Assembly: GCA_963817035.1 (NCBI GenBank)
Contig: CAWFMM010000004.1
Coordinates: 372,001 to 436,000 of the forward strand
Source of the DNA: AC-49 sp963817035
GTDB lineage: Bacteria; Actinomycetota; Thermoleophilia; Solirubrobacterales; Solirubrobacteraceae
DNA: 64,000 bases
Direction of reading: 5' to 3'
This document shows positions 1-8,504 of this stretch, piece by piece. The position numbers and the translations under genes were made by a program. The notes beneath the pieces are model-generated. The model saw only the letters and a program-made list of their open reading frames with translations. It searched no databases and had not been told where the DNA came from. The number at the start of each line of letters is the position of its first letter. The first letter of the stretch is position 1.

Positions 1-2
1 CG

Positions 3-2249
3 GTGATCGCGGGCATGCTGGCGATGGCCGATCGTGCGCGCGAGCAGGCCGACCAGGCGCGCCAGGCGCAGGTCCTGATGGAGCGCGTGCGCAGCCAGAC
101 CCAGCGCGTCGACGTCGTCACATGGCGCGGTCTGGCGACGGACACCACGGCGTCCTCGACGACCTCGGCCAGGGGCTTCAGCGCCTACCGGCAGGTCGTC
201 AGCAGCATGCGCCGCCTCCAGCGTCTCGGTGTCCCGCGCCAGCATGTGCGCGAGATCGAGCGCGACGTCGGCATCGCCTACGGGATCAGCATCAACGCGA
301 TCGTCGTCTCGCGCCAGGACCCGATGGCCGGGCGGCGTATCGCGCTCACCGCGTTCAGCCCGGCCACGGCCCGCCTCGACGCGACCATCGCCAGGGCCAT
401 TCGCCGTCAGGACGACTCGGCGCGCGCCGCGCTGCTGCGCGGGCGGATCGGCAGCCTCGTCTCGCTCATCGTCGGCGTCCTGCTGCTGGCCCTGCTCGGC
501 TGGTGGTTCTACCGTGTCCAGGGGCGCTCCAAGCTTGCCGATCAGTCCCGTGCGACCGAGCGCCGCGGGGAGGAGCGGCTGCGTGCGCTGATGCGCCATT
601 CCTCCGACGTGGTGGCGGTCATCGACCCGTCGTCGCGCGTGCGCTGGCTCGCCGAGTCGGTGCACGGGATGCTCGGCTACGAGCCCGAGGCGCTCGTCAA
701 CCGGCCGCTCGCCGACCTCGTGCACCCCGAGGACGCTCACCTCCTGGTGCCGTTCCTGCACGAGCTCACCGACCAGGATGCGATGCTGAGCCTGCGCGTC
801 CGGGCCTCCGACGGCACGTACCGCGATCTGGAGCTCGTGGCCGACAACCGCATGAGCGACCCGCTGATCGAGGGCGTCCTGCTCAACATGCGCGACGTCT
901 CCGAGCGCCTCGAGCTGCTCGAGCAGCTGCGCCACCAGGCGTTCCACGACAGCCTCACCGGCCTGCCGAACCGAGCGTTGTTCGACGATCGGCTCAGCCG
1001 AGCGCTCGTCCGTGTGCGCCGCCACGGCGGGTTCGCGGCCGTCATGTTCATCGACCTCGACGACTTCAAGACGGTCAACGACGGGCTCGGCCACGCGGCC
1101 GGCGACGAGCTGCTGCGGGCGGTCGGCCGCCGGCTCGACGGTGTCCTGCGCGCGCAGGACACCGGCGCGCGGCTCGGTGGCGACGAGTTCGCCGTCCTGC
1201 TCGAGGAGTTGGTCGACGACTCCGAGGCGCTGGTGATCGCCGAGCGGGTGCGGCTCGCGCTCGAGCGACCGCTGACCGTCGCCGGGCGTCAGATCACGCC
1301 GACCGCGAGCATCGGCGTCGCGTGCCGGGAGCCCGACGACACCGCCGATCGGCTGCTGGGCAACGCCGACGTCGCGATGTACGTGGCCAAGGACCAGGGC
1401 AAGGCGCAGGTGGTGCGCTTCGAGGGGGAGATGCGCCTGGCGGCCGTCGAGCGCGTGGACCTGACGGCCGAGCTCGGTACCGCGCTGACCCGCGACGAGC
1501 TCGTGCTCGACTACCAGCCGCTGATCGCGCTGGAGAGGGGCGCGATCACCGGCTTCGAAGCTCTGATCCGCTGGCAGCATCCGACGCGCGGACGGCTCTC
1601 GCCCGACCGCTTCGTCGGCCTGGCCGAGTCGGCAGGCCTGATCGTCGGAATCGGTGCCTGGGTCATTCGCACGGCGTGCATGCAGCTGCGCCGCTGGCAC
1701 GACGAGCACACGCCGGACGGTGAGCTCTCGGTCAGCGTCAACGTCTCCGCCCACCAGCTGTCCGACGGCGGGCTGCCCGGCGTCGTTCGCGCGGCGCTGC
1801 ACGACAGCGGCGTCGCCGCGCACCAACTGACGCTCGAGATCACCGAGGGCCTGCTCGTCGAGGATCGCGAGCGGATCCAGAGCCAGCTGCGCGAGCTGAA
1901 GCTCATCGGTGTGCGCCTCGCGGTCGATGACTTCGGCACCGGCTACTCCGCGCTCAGCTACCTGCGCTCGTTCCCGCTCGACGTCCTGAAGATCGATCGC
2001 TCGTTCGTCTCGGGTATCGATCGCGACGCGGAGCGTGCACGGCTCGTGCGCGGCATCATCGACATGGCGCACAGCCTCAACCTCGTGGTGGTGACCGAGG
2101 GCATCGAGGAACAGGCCGAGGCCGATCTCGTGCGCGAGCTGCACTCCGACCAGGGCCAGGGCTACTGGTTCTCGCGCCCAGCCGATCCCGAGACGATCGA
2201 TCGGCTGCTGCTCTCCGAGTTCGCGGACGGTGGCGTGCGTGCTGCCTGA
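3..2249 (+). CDS. Membrane GGDEF-EAL cyclic-di-GMP protein, 5' end cut by window edge
   Basis: The open frame runs in from the left edge, so the true start is probably upstream; 748 residues are visible. Order: an alpha-helical N-terminal part that looks extracytoplasmic, one membrane helix at about residues 153-171, a PAS domain (about 190-300), a GGDEF diguanylate cyclase domain (about 310-475) and an EAL phosphodiesterase domain (about 490-740). The GGDEF motif is intact at 392-396. An inhibitory I-site RxxD (RAQD) sits five residues before it, as in feedback-inhibited cyclases. The EAL motif (FEALIRW) is present near residue 519 and DDFGTGYS is intact. Both catalytic halves therefore look competent; which dominates cannot be read from sequence. 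The signal sensed by the N-terminal part is unknown. Confidence 0.93.
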   Translation: MIAGMLAMADRAREQADQARQAQVLMERVRSQTQRVDVVTWRGLATDTTASSTTSARGFSAYRQVVSSMRRLQRLGVPRQHVREIERDVGIAYGISINAIVVSRQDPMAGRRIALTAFSPATARLDATIARAIRRQDDSARAALLRGRIGSLVSLIVGVLLLALLGWWFYRVQGRSKLADQSRATERRGEERLRALMRHSSDVVAVIDPSSRVRWLAESVHGMLGYEPEALVNRPLADLVHPEDAHLLVPFLHELTDQDAMLSLRVRASDGTYRDLELVADNRMSDPLIEGVLLNMRDVSERLELLEQLRHQAFHDSLTGLPNRALFDDRLSRALVRVRRHGGFAAVMFIDLDDFKTVNDGLGHAAGDELLRAVGRRLDGVLRAQDTGARLGGDEFAVLLEELVDDSEALVIAERVRLALERPLTVAGRQITPTASIGVACREPDDTADRLLGNADVAMYVAKDQGKAQVVRFEGEMRLAAVERVDLTAELGTALTRDELVLDYQPLIALERGAITGFEALIRWQHPTRGRLSPDRFVGLAESAGLIVGIGAWVIRTACMQLRRWHDEHTPDGELSVSVNVSAHQLSDGGLPGVVRAALHDSGVAAHQLTLEITEGLLVEDRERIQSQLRELKLIGVRLAVDDFGTGYSALSYLRSFPLDVLKIDRSFVSGIDRDAERARLVRGIIDMAHSLNLVVVTEGIEEQAEADLVRELHSDQGQGYWFSRPADPETIDRLLLSEFADGGVRAA

Positions 2250-2316
2250 CCTGCGACCTGGGCGGCGGGTTGCCCGCGGTCAAGATCGCTGCGACGCCGT
2301 CGATCATCTGGAGACC

Positions 2317-2808
2317 ATGCGTGCGTCCGTCCGAGCCTCGCTCACCCACCGGCTCGGCACCGCGGCCGCTGTCGGCGCCTGCCTGTTCGCCGCCGCCGCG
2401 CTCCCGCAGCCCGCCGTCGGCAAGGGCAAGCCGATGCTCACGACCCGCGCGCTCGACCTCGCCGTGAGCATCGGCCTCGTCCCCGGCTCCGGCTCGACGT
2501 TGACATACAAGGGCACGTTCACCGGCAAGCCGCTCGGCCACGGCACTGTGACCCTCGGCTCGCGACTCGGTGGCGGCGGCGCGACGGTCAAGTACGTCCT
2601 CACGACGGGCCTGGGCACGATCAGCGGCGCCGGCGCGGTCAAGGTGATCTACAGCGGCTCGCAGATCAGCTACGACGGCACCGCGACGGTTACCAACGGC
2701 ACCGGTGCCTACCGCAACGTGCGTTCGCGCGGCCTACGCATCTCCGGCAGCGGCTCGGCGACTCCCGACCGCGTCACCCTGCGCCTGGCCGGCCCGATCA
2801 CGTACTGA
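2317..2808 (+). CDS. Small secreted beta-rich protein, allene-oxide-cyclase-barrel-like
   Basis: 163 residues from ATG 2317. This start places a Sec signal peptide at the N-terminus (basic MRASVRASLTHR, then an Ala-rich hydrophobic stretch ending near AVG). Starting further upstream would add a Pro/Arg-rich leader with no sense. The mature part is Gly/Thr/Ser-rich with alternating hydrophobic residues and a GTGAYRNV segment, reminiscent of actinobacterial dirigent/AOC-barrel secreted proteins. I see no catalytic motif. Its last 11 bases overlap the end of the convergent sulP-like gene, so the two 3' ends are interlocked. Function unknown. Confidence 0.7.
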   Translation: MRASVRASLTHRLGTAAAVGACLFAAAALPQPAVGKGKPMLTTRALDLAVSIGLVPGSGSTLTYKGTFTGKPLGHGTVTLGSRLGGGGATVKYVLTTGLGTISGAGAVKVIYSGSQISYDGTATVTNGTGAYRNVRSRGLRISGSGSATPDRVTLRLAGPITY

Positions 2809-4474
2809 CGGGCTCCGTCGCGCGGTTTCGCAGGACGTGGCGGTGGGCGTGGTCGAGCGCGGCGTCGATCGACGGCGAGAGATGGTTTTCGTGGGCGAGG
2901 ACGTTGAGGGCGCCTACGCGCTCGAGCAGCCGCTGGTGCTCGGGGCGGACTGCGGAAAGCAAGACCGTGATGCCGCGGCGCTCGAGGTGGACCACGAGAT
3001 CGGCAAGCGCCTGTGCTCCCGTGCTGTCCAGCACCCGTAGCCGGCCGAGGCGCAGGATCACGACCTCGACATCGCTGACGGCGGCGAGTTCGAGCAGGAA
3101 GCGCTGCGCTGCGCCGAAGAACAGCGCGCCGTCGAGCCGGTAGGTGACGATGTGCTCGTGCAGGAGCAGGTGCTCGAGGTCTTCGTCGACGCTCAGGTCG
3201 TCGAGCGGCTGGAGCACGAACGCGGTGGAATCGGCCATCGCCCGCAGCGCCAGGATGCACGCGAGCGCGACCCCGACGCCGACGGCGATGACGAGATTGA
3301 AGGCGACGGTCGCGACGGCGGTCGTGAGCAGCAGTAGGGCGTCGCCGCGGCTCGAGCGCAGGATCCGCATCGTCGTGCTCAGTTCGACCATCCGCACGGC
3401 CGTGACCATCAGGACGCCGGCCAGCGCGGCGAGCGGGATCGCCGCGACGACGGGCGCCAGCGCGACCACGACGACGACCAGCACGAGCCCGTGGACGATC
3501 GCCGACAGACGCGTCCGCGCGCCGGCCCGAACGTTGACCGCGGTGCGGGCGATCGCCCCGGTGGCCGGCATGCCACCGAACAACGAGACCGCGATGTTGG
3601 CGAGACCCTGACCGACGAGCTCCCGATCAGGGTCGTGGGCCTCGCCGTCGGCCATCCCGTCGGCGACCTTGGCCGACAACAGGCTCTCGACCGCCGCCAG
3701 CGCGGTCACTGCAAGCACCGGAGAGATCAGGTCGGGGAGGCGCGCCAGGTCCAGATGCGGCAGGGTGGGAGCGGGGAGGCCGGCTGGAATCGCCCCGATC
3801 AGCGCAACGTGCAGGCCCGTGACCTCGGTGACGGCGGTTGCGAGCGCGACGGCGATCAGCGACGCCGGAAGCGAGCGGTGGATGCGGGGCGCGACGACCA
3901 TTACCACGACGACGAGCGCAACGATGCCCACGGTCGCCGAGCTGCCGGCGGCCCATGAGTCGACCGCGCGCCACGCGACGACGGCGGTGTTCGTGCCCGC
4001 GGGCTTGGGCACGCCGAGTGCCGCGGGCACCTCCTGCAGGAAGATGAGCAGCGCGATGCCGACGGTGAAGCCCTCGATCACCGGCCACGGAAGCACGCCG
4101 GCGTAGCGGCCGAGGCGCAGGCCGCCGGCGACAGCGAGCAGCAGGCCCGCGAGCAGGGCGACCACGAGCACCCCGGAGGGGCCGAAGTGCGCGACGACCG
4201 GAACCAGCACAACGGTCATCGCGCCGGTCGGACCGCTGACCTGCAGGTGGGATCCACCGAAGATCCCGGCGACGATGCCGGCGACGATCGCTGTGACGAT
4301 CCCGGTCTCGGCACCGAGGCCGGAGGCCACCCCGAAGGCCAGCGCGAGCGGCAGCGCCACGACCGCCACCGTGATACCGGCGACCAGGTCGCCACGCCAG
4401 CTGCGCCTCAGACCCCGGTAGTCCGCCGGGCCGGGAAGGAGTCGCCGCAGACCCGCGGCTGGCCGCTGGGTCAC
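2798..4474 (-). CDS. SulP-family anion transporter with STAS domain
   Basis: 558 residues beginning with GTG. The N-terminal two thirds form the SulP membrane core with many hydrophobic helices, including the QVSGPTGAMT segment typical of the SulP substrate region. A cytoplasmic STAS domain follows (about residues 430-545) with the hallmark DSTG phosphorylation-type motif (VLDSTGAQAL). SulP proteins carry sulfate, bicarbonate or other anions; the substrate cannot be assigned here. The start codon overlaps the stop of the upstream arsR-type gene (GTGA), so the two are translated together and the transporter is presumably under that regulator. The 3' end overlaps a convergent gene by 11 nt. Confidence 0.92.
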   Translation of the reverse strand: MTQRPAAGLRRLLPGPADYRGLRRSWRGDLVAGITVAVVALPLALAFGVASGLGAETGIVTAIVAGIVAGIFGGSHLQVSGPTGAMTVVLVPVVAHFGPSGVLVVALLAGLLLAVAGGLRLGRYAGVLPWPVIEGFTVGIALLIFLQEVPAALGVPKPAGTNTAVVAWRAVDSWAAGSSATVGIVALVVVVMVVAPRIHRSLPASLIAVALATAVTEVTGLHVALIGAIPAGLPAPTLPHLDLARLPDLISPVLAVTALAAVESLLSAKVADGMADGEAHDPDRELVGQGLANIAVSLFGGMPATGAIARTAVNVRAGARTRLSAIVHGLVLVVVVVALAPVVAAIPLAALAGVLMVTAVRMVELSTTMRILRSSRGDALLLLTTAVATVAFNLVIAVGVGVALACILALRAMADSTAFVLQPLDDLSVDEDLEHLLLHEHIVTYRLDGALFFGAAQRFLLELAAVSDVEVVILRLGRLRVLDSTGAQALADLVVHLERRGITVLLSAVRPEHQRLLERVGALNVLAHENHLSPSIDAALDHAHRHVLRNRATEPVST

Positions 4475-4785
4475 GAAACGCTGAGTTCGTCTCGCGTGGT
4501 GGTGAGCATGTCGAGGAGGATCTGTTTGGACACGCCCAGCAGGTCGATGATCCGCTCATCGGCCAGCGCGTACACGACGCTCGTCCCGTCGCGCCGGGTG
4601 ACGACGAACCCCGCGCGGCGCAGCACTCCGAGCTGCTGGGAGAGGTGGGGCTGCTCGATCGCGACCGCCGCCAGGAGGTCGGACACCGGCTGCTCGTTGG
4701 TCGCCAGGAGTTCGAGCACCCGGATGCGTACCGGGTGGGCCAGCGTCTTGAAGAACTCGGCCTTGAGGATCGGAACATCGCGCAC
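4471..4785 (-). CDS. ArsR/SmtB-family repressor of the SulP operon
   Basis: 104 residues, GTG start. A winged-helix ArsR fold is clear: FFKTLAHPVRIRVLELL, then the recognition helix region PHLSQQLGVLRRAGFV and the wing RRDGTSVVYAL. There is no cysteine, so it is not a classical thiol metal sensor or a BigR-type sulfur switch; what it senses is open. It overlaps the transporter gene by 4 nt. Upstream lie a likely -10 (GATATC, 4794-4799, read on the minus strand) only 8 nt before the start codon and no Shine-Dalgarno, suggesting a leaderless mRNA. A 24-bp inverted repeat just upstream is the expected operator. Confidence 0.9.
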   Translation of the reverse strand: MRDVPILKAEFFKTLAHPVRIRVLELLATNEQPVSDLLAAVAIEQPHLSQQLGVLRRAGFVVTRRDGTSVVYALADERIIDLLGVSKQILLDMLTTTRDELSVS

Positions 4786-4801
4786 GTGGCCACGATATCA
4801 G

Positions 4802-4825
4802 CAATATGCGAATATGCGCATATTG
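4802..4825. promoter_or_regulatory. Candidate ArsR operator (9-6-9 inverted repeat)
   Basis: CAATATGCG at 4802-4810 and CGCATATTG at 4817-4825 are perfect inverted arms around AATATG. A nested perfect 14-bp palindrome, AATATGCGCATATT, covers 4811-4824. The AT-rich block stands out in GC-rich surroundings and sits between the -35 and -10 regions expected for the arsR-sulP transcript, so bound protein would block RNA polymerase. Assignment to the adjacent ArsR protein is inference from position. Confidence 0.75.
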
Positions 4826-4851
4826 GATCGCAGGACGGGTCGTCACACGTC

Positions 4852-4880
4852 TTGACTTTATTTCGGACATCTGAGATACC
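4852..4880 (+). promoter_or_regulatory. Sigma-70-type promoter of the catabolic operon
   Basis: TTGACT (4852-4857) and GATACC (4875-4880) are separated by 17 nt, close to consensus for a housekeeping promoter. The predicted transcript starts near 4887, about 37 nt before the GTG of the aminotransferase, leaving room for the AAGGGAG ribosome binding site. Confidence 0.6.
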
Positions 4881-4923
4881 TTCTCTCGCGGCCACACGGA
4901 CCGGCGAAGAAGGGAGTGCGACG

Positions 4924-6180
4924 GTGACGACAGCCCCTGCTCGCCCATCCCGGGCGATCGATATCGACTACCGCGAACGTGCCCGTCGGGTGATCCCGAA
5001 CGGCATGTACGGGCACCTGAACACGGGCCGCTTCGCCGACGACTACCCGCAGTTCTTCGCCCGCGGCAAAGGCGCCCGGATCTGGGATGTCGATGGCCGC
5101 GAGTTCATCGACTTCATGTGCACGTTCGGCCCGATCCTGCTCGGCCACGCTCATCCCGAGGTCGACGCCGTGGCGGCCGCCACGTCGGCGCGCGGCGACG
5201 TGCTCAACGGCCCAGGCCCCGAGATGGTGGAGCTCGCCGAGCTGCTCGTCGATCAGGTCGCGCACGCCGACTGGGCGATGTTCGCCAAGAACGGCAGCGA
5301 CGCGAACACGCTGGCGCTCGTCACCGCGCGCGCCGCGAACGGGCGCCGTAAGGTGCTCATTGCCCGCGGCTCCTACCACGGCATCGGCGGCTGGGCGCTG
5401 CCGCCCGAGGCCGCCGGCACGACCCCCGAGGACCACGTCAACACGCACTACTTCGGCTACAACGACCTCGACTCGGTCGAGGCGGCGGTCGCCGAGGCCG
5501 GGGAGGACGACGTCGCCGCGATCGTCTGCACCCCGCACCGCCACGATGTCTTCATCGATCAGGACCCCGTCGATCCCGAGTTCGCCCGCGGCGTGCGCGC
5601 GATCTGCGATCGCGTCGGCGCGGCGCTGATCCTCGACGACGTTCGCGGCGGCTTTCGCCTCGATCTGCGCGGCACCTGGGAGGCGATCGGCGTGCGTCCC
5701 GATCTCAGCGCGTGGTCGAAATCGATGGCCAACGGCTATCCGCTCGCCGCGCTGCTCGGCGCCGAGCCCTACCGTGAGGCAGCCGGGAAGATCACCGCGA
5801 CCGGATCGTTCTGGTTCGCCGGTGCGCCGATGGCCGCCGCGCTGACGACGATCCGGATCCTCACGGAGACCGACGGGATCGCGACGATGCGCGCGTCGGG
5901 CACGCGCTTCCAGGAGGGGCTGCGCGCGCAGGCCGCCGCGCACGATCTCGAGGTGTCGGTCTCGGGGCCGCCGCAGATGCCGCTGCTGCTGTTCACCGAC
6001 GATCCGCAATTCGACAAGGTCCGCGCGTGGTCTGGCGCGTGTGCACGTCACGGCGCCTACCTTCATCCGGTGCACAACTGGTTCCTCAGCACCGCGCACG
6101 ACGAGGCGACGATCGACGAGGCGCTGGGCCGCACCGAAGCGGCGTTCCGCGACGTCCGCGACGCGTTCGGGGCGGGCTGA
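4924..6180 (+). CDS. Class III (HemL-like) PLP aminotransferase
   Basis: 418 residues from GTG 4924, chosen because AAGGGAG precedes it and because an upstream extension would run through the divergent promoter region. Fold-type I class III features are visible: ARIWDVDGREFIDF near the N-terminus and the PLP lysine in SKSMANGYP (Lys266). Similarity is to glutamate-1-semialdehyde aminomutase and related omega-aminotransferases. No other haem gene is nearby, and it is the first gene of a transport/catabolic operon, so a catabolic transamination is more likely than tetrapyrrole synthesis. The next gene begins 4 nt after the stop. Confidence 0.85.
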   Translation: MTTAPARPSRAIDIDYRERARRVIPNGMYGHLNTGRFADDYPQFFARGKGARIWDVDGREFIDFMCTFGPILLGHAHPEVDAVAAATSARGDVLNGPGPEMVELAELLVDQVAHADWAMFAKNGSDANTLALVTARAANGRRKVLIARGSYHGIGGWALPPEAAGTTPEDHVNTHYFGYNDLDSVEAAVAEAGEDDVAAIVCTPHRHDVFIDQDPVDPEFARGVRAICDRVGAALILDDVRGGFRLDLRGTWEAIGVRPDLSAWSKSMANGYPLAALLGAEPYREAAGKITATGSFWFAGAPMAAALTTIRILTETDGIATMRASGTRFQEGLRAQAAAHDLEVSVSGPPQMPLLLFTDDPQFDKVRAWSGACARHGAYLHPVHNWFLSTAHDEATIDEALGRTEAAFRDVRDAFGAG

Positions 6181-6184
6181 GGCG

Positions 6185-6853
6185 ATGACCGCCTTCGACG
6201 CCACCGCGCGGGCCGCTCTCGTCGAGGGCTCGCGGACGATCGGCAAGAGCGAGATGGTCGTCGGGTCGGCCGGAAACCTGAGTATCCGCGACGGTGACCG
6301 CGTGCTGATCACGCCGCGCGGCGCCGAGCTCGAGGCGATCGACCCCGCCGCACTCGTCGACGTTGCGCTGGCCGACGGCGCGGTGGCCGACGATCACGCG
6401 TCGGACTCCCGGCCGTCGTCGGAGTCGGCGCTGCACCGGGCGATCTACGCAGCGACCGACGCCGGCGCGGTCGTCCACACGCACTCGCACTTCGCGACCG
6501 TGCTCAGCACGCTGGTCGAGGAGCTGCCCGCGGTGCACTACGTGATCGCCGCGTTCGGCGGCCCGGTGCGCGTCGCCCGCTACGAGACGTTCGGGACGGA
6601 CGAGCTCGCGATCGCGGTGACCGAGGCGCTCGACGGTCGCGGCGCCGCGCTGATGGCCAACCACGGCGCCGTGGTCACGGGCCGCGACATCGAGCACGCG
6701 GTCACGATGGCGATCCAGCTCGAGTGGCTGGCGTCGGTCTATTACCACGCGAGTGTGGCCGGGACGCCGAGCATCCTCAGCGAGACACAGCTCGCCGCCG
6801 TCGTCGATCAAAGTCGCGCGCTGCGCGACGGGCTCGAGGCGTCCTCGGCGTGA
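6185..6853 (+). CDS. Class II aldolase/adducin-family aldolase
   Basis: 222 residues from ATG 6185. The zinc site of the L-fuculose-1-phosphate/L-ribulose-5-phosphate family is visible: HTHSHF supplies two metal histidines, ANHGA a third, and SSES the catalytic glutamate. Such enzymes split phosphorylated sugars or aldonates by retro-aldol cleavage, or epimerise them. Its place between an aminotransferase and a PfkB kinase suggests it acts on the kinase product. The kinase start codon overlaps its stop (GTGA). Confidence 0.88.
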   Translation: MTAFDATARAALVEGSRTIGKSEMVVGSAGNLSIRDGDRVLITPRGAELEAIDPAALVDVALADGAVADDHASDSRPSSESALHRAIYAATDAGAVVHTHSHFATVLSTLVEELPAVHYVIAAFGGPVRVARYETFGTDELAIAVTEALDGRGAALMANHGAVVTGRDIEHAVTMAIQLEWLASVYYHASVAGTPSILSETQLAAVVDQSRALRDGLEASSA

Positions 6854-7848
6854 TCGCCGTCGCCCAGGCCGCGGCGCTGCACGGCTCGCATCCGCGGGTC
6901 GCCTCGGTCGGCACGTACATCGTCGACATCCTCGGGCGCCCGGTCTCCGAACTGCCGCGCGGGCAGGTCAGCATGCTGCTCGACGAGATCCGCATCACCC
7001 CGGCCGGCACCGCGGGCGGCACGAGCGTCGACCTCGCCCGCCTCGGCGCGCAGGTGATCGCGGTCGGCGCGATCGGCCGCGATCTGGCGGGCGATTTCCT
7101 CATCAGCTCGCTGCACGCCGAGCAGATCGACCCCTCGCGGCTCGTGCGCAGGGACGACGTGCAGACATCGGCGACGATGCTGCCGATCCATCCCGACGGC
7201 AGCCGCCCGGCGTGGCACGTGCCGGGGGCCAACAGCACCTTCGGGCCCGATGACGTCCCGTGGGATGACCTGATCCACTGCGACGCCGTGCACCTCGGCG
7301 GGTTGACCGCGCTGCCCGGGATCGACGGCGAGGTGGCCGGCGAGATCCTGCGCCACAGCCGCGAGCACGGCGCGCTGACAACGGCGGACTTCCTCGGCGT
7401 TCGCGGCGACGACGTCGTCGCCCAGCTCGCGCACTCGCTTCCGCACGTCGACATCTTCATGCCCAACGATGGCGAGGCCATGGACGTCGCCGGGGACTCC
7501 GACCCGGTGACCGCGGGGCGGCGCCTGCGGGACCTCGGCGCCGGATGCGTGATCGTCAAGTGCGGTGCCGACGGCTGCGTGATCGTCGACGACGACGGCG
7601 AGCGTACGCTGCCCGCCCATGACGCGCCGGTCGTCGACACCACCGGCTGCGGCGACGCGTTCTGCGCCGGCGTGATCGTCGCGCGCTGCGCGGGCTGGTC
7701 GATGGACGACGCCGCGCGCCTGGGCTGCGCGACCGGCGCGCTGAACATGCGCGGTCTCGGCTCGGACGCCGGCGCGGTCGACGTCGCCGAGGCGCTGGCC
7801 TTCCTGCGCGACACGCCCTACCGCGACGCCGGAGCGGCGGTGGGCTGA
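6850..7848 (+). CDS. PfkB-family carbohydrate kinase
   Basis: 332 residues from GTG 6850, overlapping the aldolase stop by 4 nt. The C-terminal PfkB signature DTTGCGDAFCAG is intact, with the anion hole and catalytic base Asp269. An N-terminal GG motif (AGTAGGTSVDLARLG) for substrate contact is also present. Ribokinase-like members phosphorylate sugars, sugar acids or nucleosides with ATP; context suggests a sugar acid or open-chain sugar passed on to the class II aldolase. The stop codon overlaps the ATG of the TetR gene by one base. Confidence 0.9.
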   Translation: MIAVAQAAALHGSHPRVASVGTYIVDILGRPVSELPRGQVSMLLDEIRITPAGTAGGTSVDLARLGAQVIAVGAIGRDLAGDFLISSLHAEQIDPSRLVRRDDVQTSATMLPIHPDGSRPAWHVPGANSTFGPDDVPWDDLIHCDAVHLGGLTALPGIDGEVAGEILRHSREHGALTTADFLGVRGDDVVAQLAHSLPHVDIFMPNDGEAMDVAGDSDPVTAGRRLRDLGAGCVIVKCGADGCVIVDDDGERTLPAHDAPVVDTTGCGDAFCAGVIVARCAGWSMDDAARLGCATGALNMRGLGSDAGAVDVAEALAFLRDTPYRDAGAAVG

Positions 7849-8504
7849 TGCCCAAGGACGTCGACCACGACGAGCGCCGCGAGGAGCTGATCGAAGCCGT
7901 GTGGCGCGTGATCGCCCGCGACGGGATGGAGCGCACGACGATCCGCACGATCGCCGCCGAAACCGGCTGGTCGACCGGCGTGCTCGCGCACTACTTCACC
8001 GACAAGGACGACATCCTCGGCTCGGCGCTGCTGCTCATGTACGACCGCATCGCCGCCCGCTGGGACGACAAGCTCGAGGGCCTGAGCGGCCTCGCCGCGC
8101 TGCGCGAGCTCGTGCTCGACAACCTCCCGCTCGACGACGAGCGCGAGCTCGAGACGAAGTTCCTCATGAACTACTGGAGCCGCGAGATCCGAGTCGGGGT
8201 CGACGTCCCGCACCCCACCCGCCGCGGACCGCTGCTCATCGATCTGCTCACCGAGCTCGCCGCCAAGGGTCAGGACGCCGGCGAGATTCGCAGCGACGAG
8301 GCGCCCGAGGACATGGCCGAGCGACTGCTCGGCCTGATCGACGGCTTCAGCCTCCACGCGCTACTCGACCCCGAGCGGCTCACCCGCGAGCGACAGGTCT
8401 CACTCGTCGAGCGGGAGCTCACCCGTCTGAGCACCACTCAGAGCATCAACGCCGATACCGGCGGCAGGGCGGCCACATCAACCAAGAGGAAAACACATGC
8501 ATAA
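7848..8504 (+). CDS. TetR/AcrR-family regulator of the catabolic operon
   Basis: 218 residues. The N-terminal TetR helix-turn-helix is clear (ERTTIRTIAAETGWSTGVLAHYFTDKDDIL). The remaining roughly 150 residues form the helical ligand domain. It lies inside the operon, sharing one base with the kinase gene and overlapping the next gene by 8 nt, so it is co-transcribed with what it probably controls. I did not find a convincing palindrome for it near the 4852-4880 promoter, so the operator remains open. Confidence 0.9.
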   Translation: MPKDVDHDERREELIEAVWRVIARDGMERTTIRTIAAETGWSTGVLAHYFTDKDDILGSALLLMYDRIAARWDDKLEGLSGLAALRELVLDNLPLDDERELETKFLMNYWSREIRVGVDVPHPTRRGPLLIDLLTELAAKGQDAGEIRSDEAPEDMAERLLGLIDGFSLHALLDPERLTRERQVSLVERELTRLSTTQSINADTGGRAATSTKRKTHA

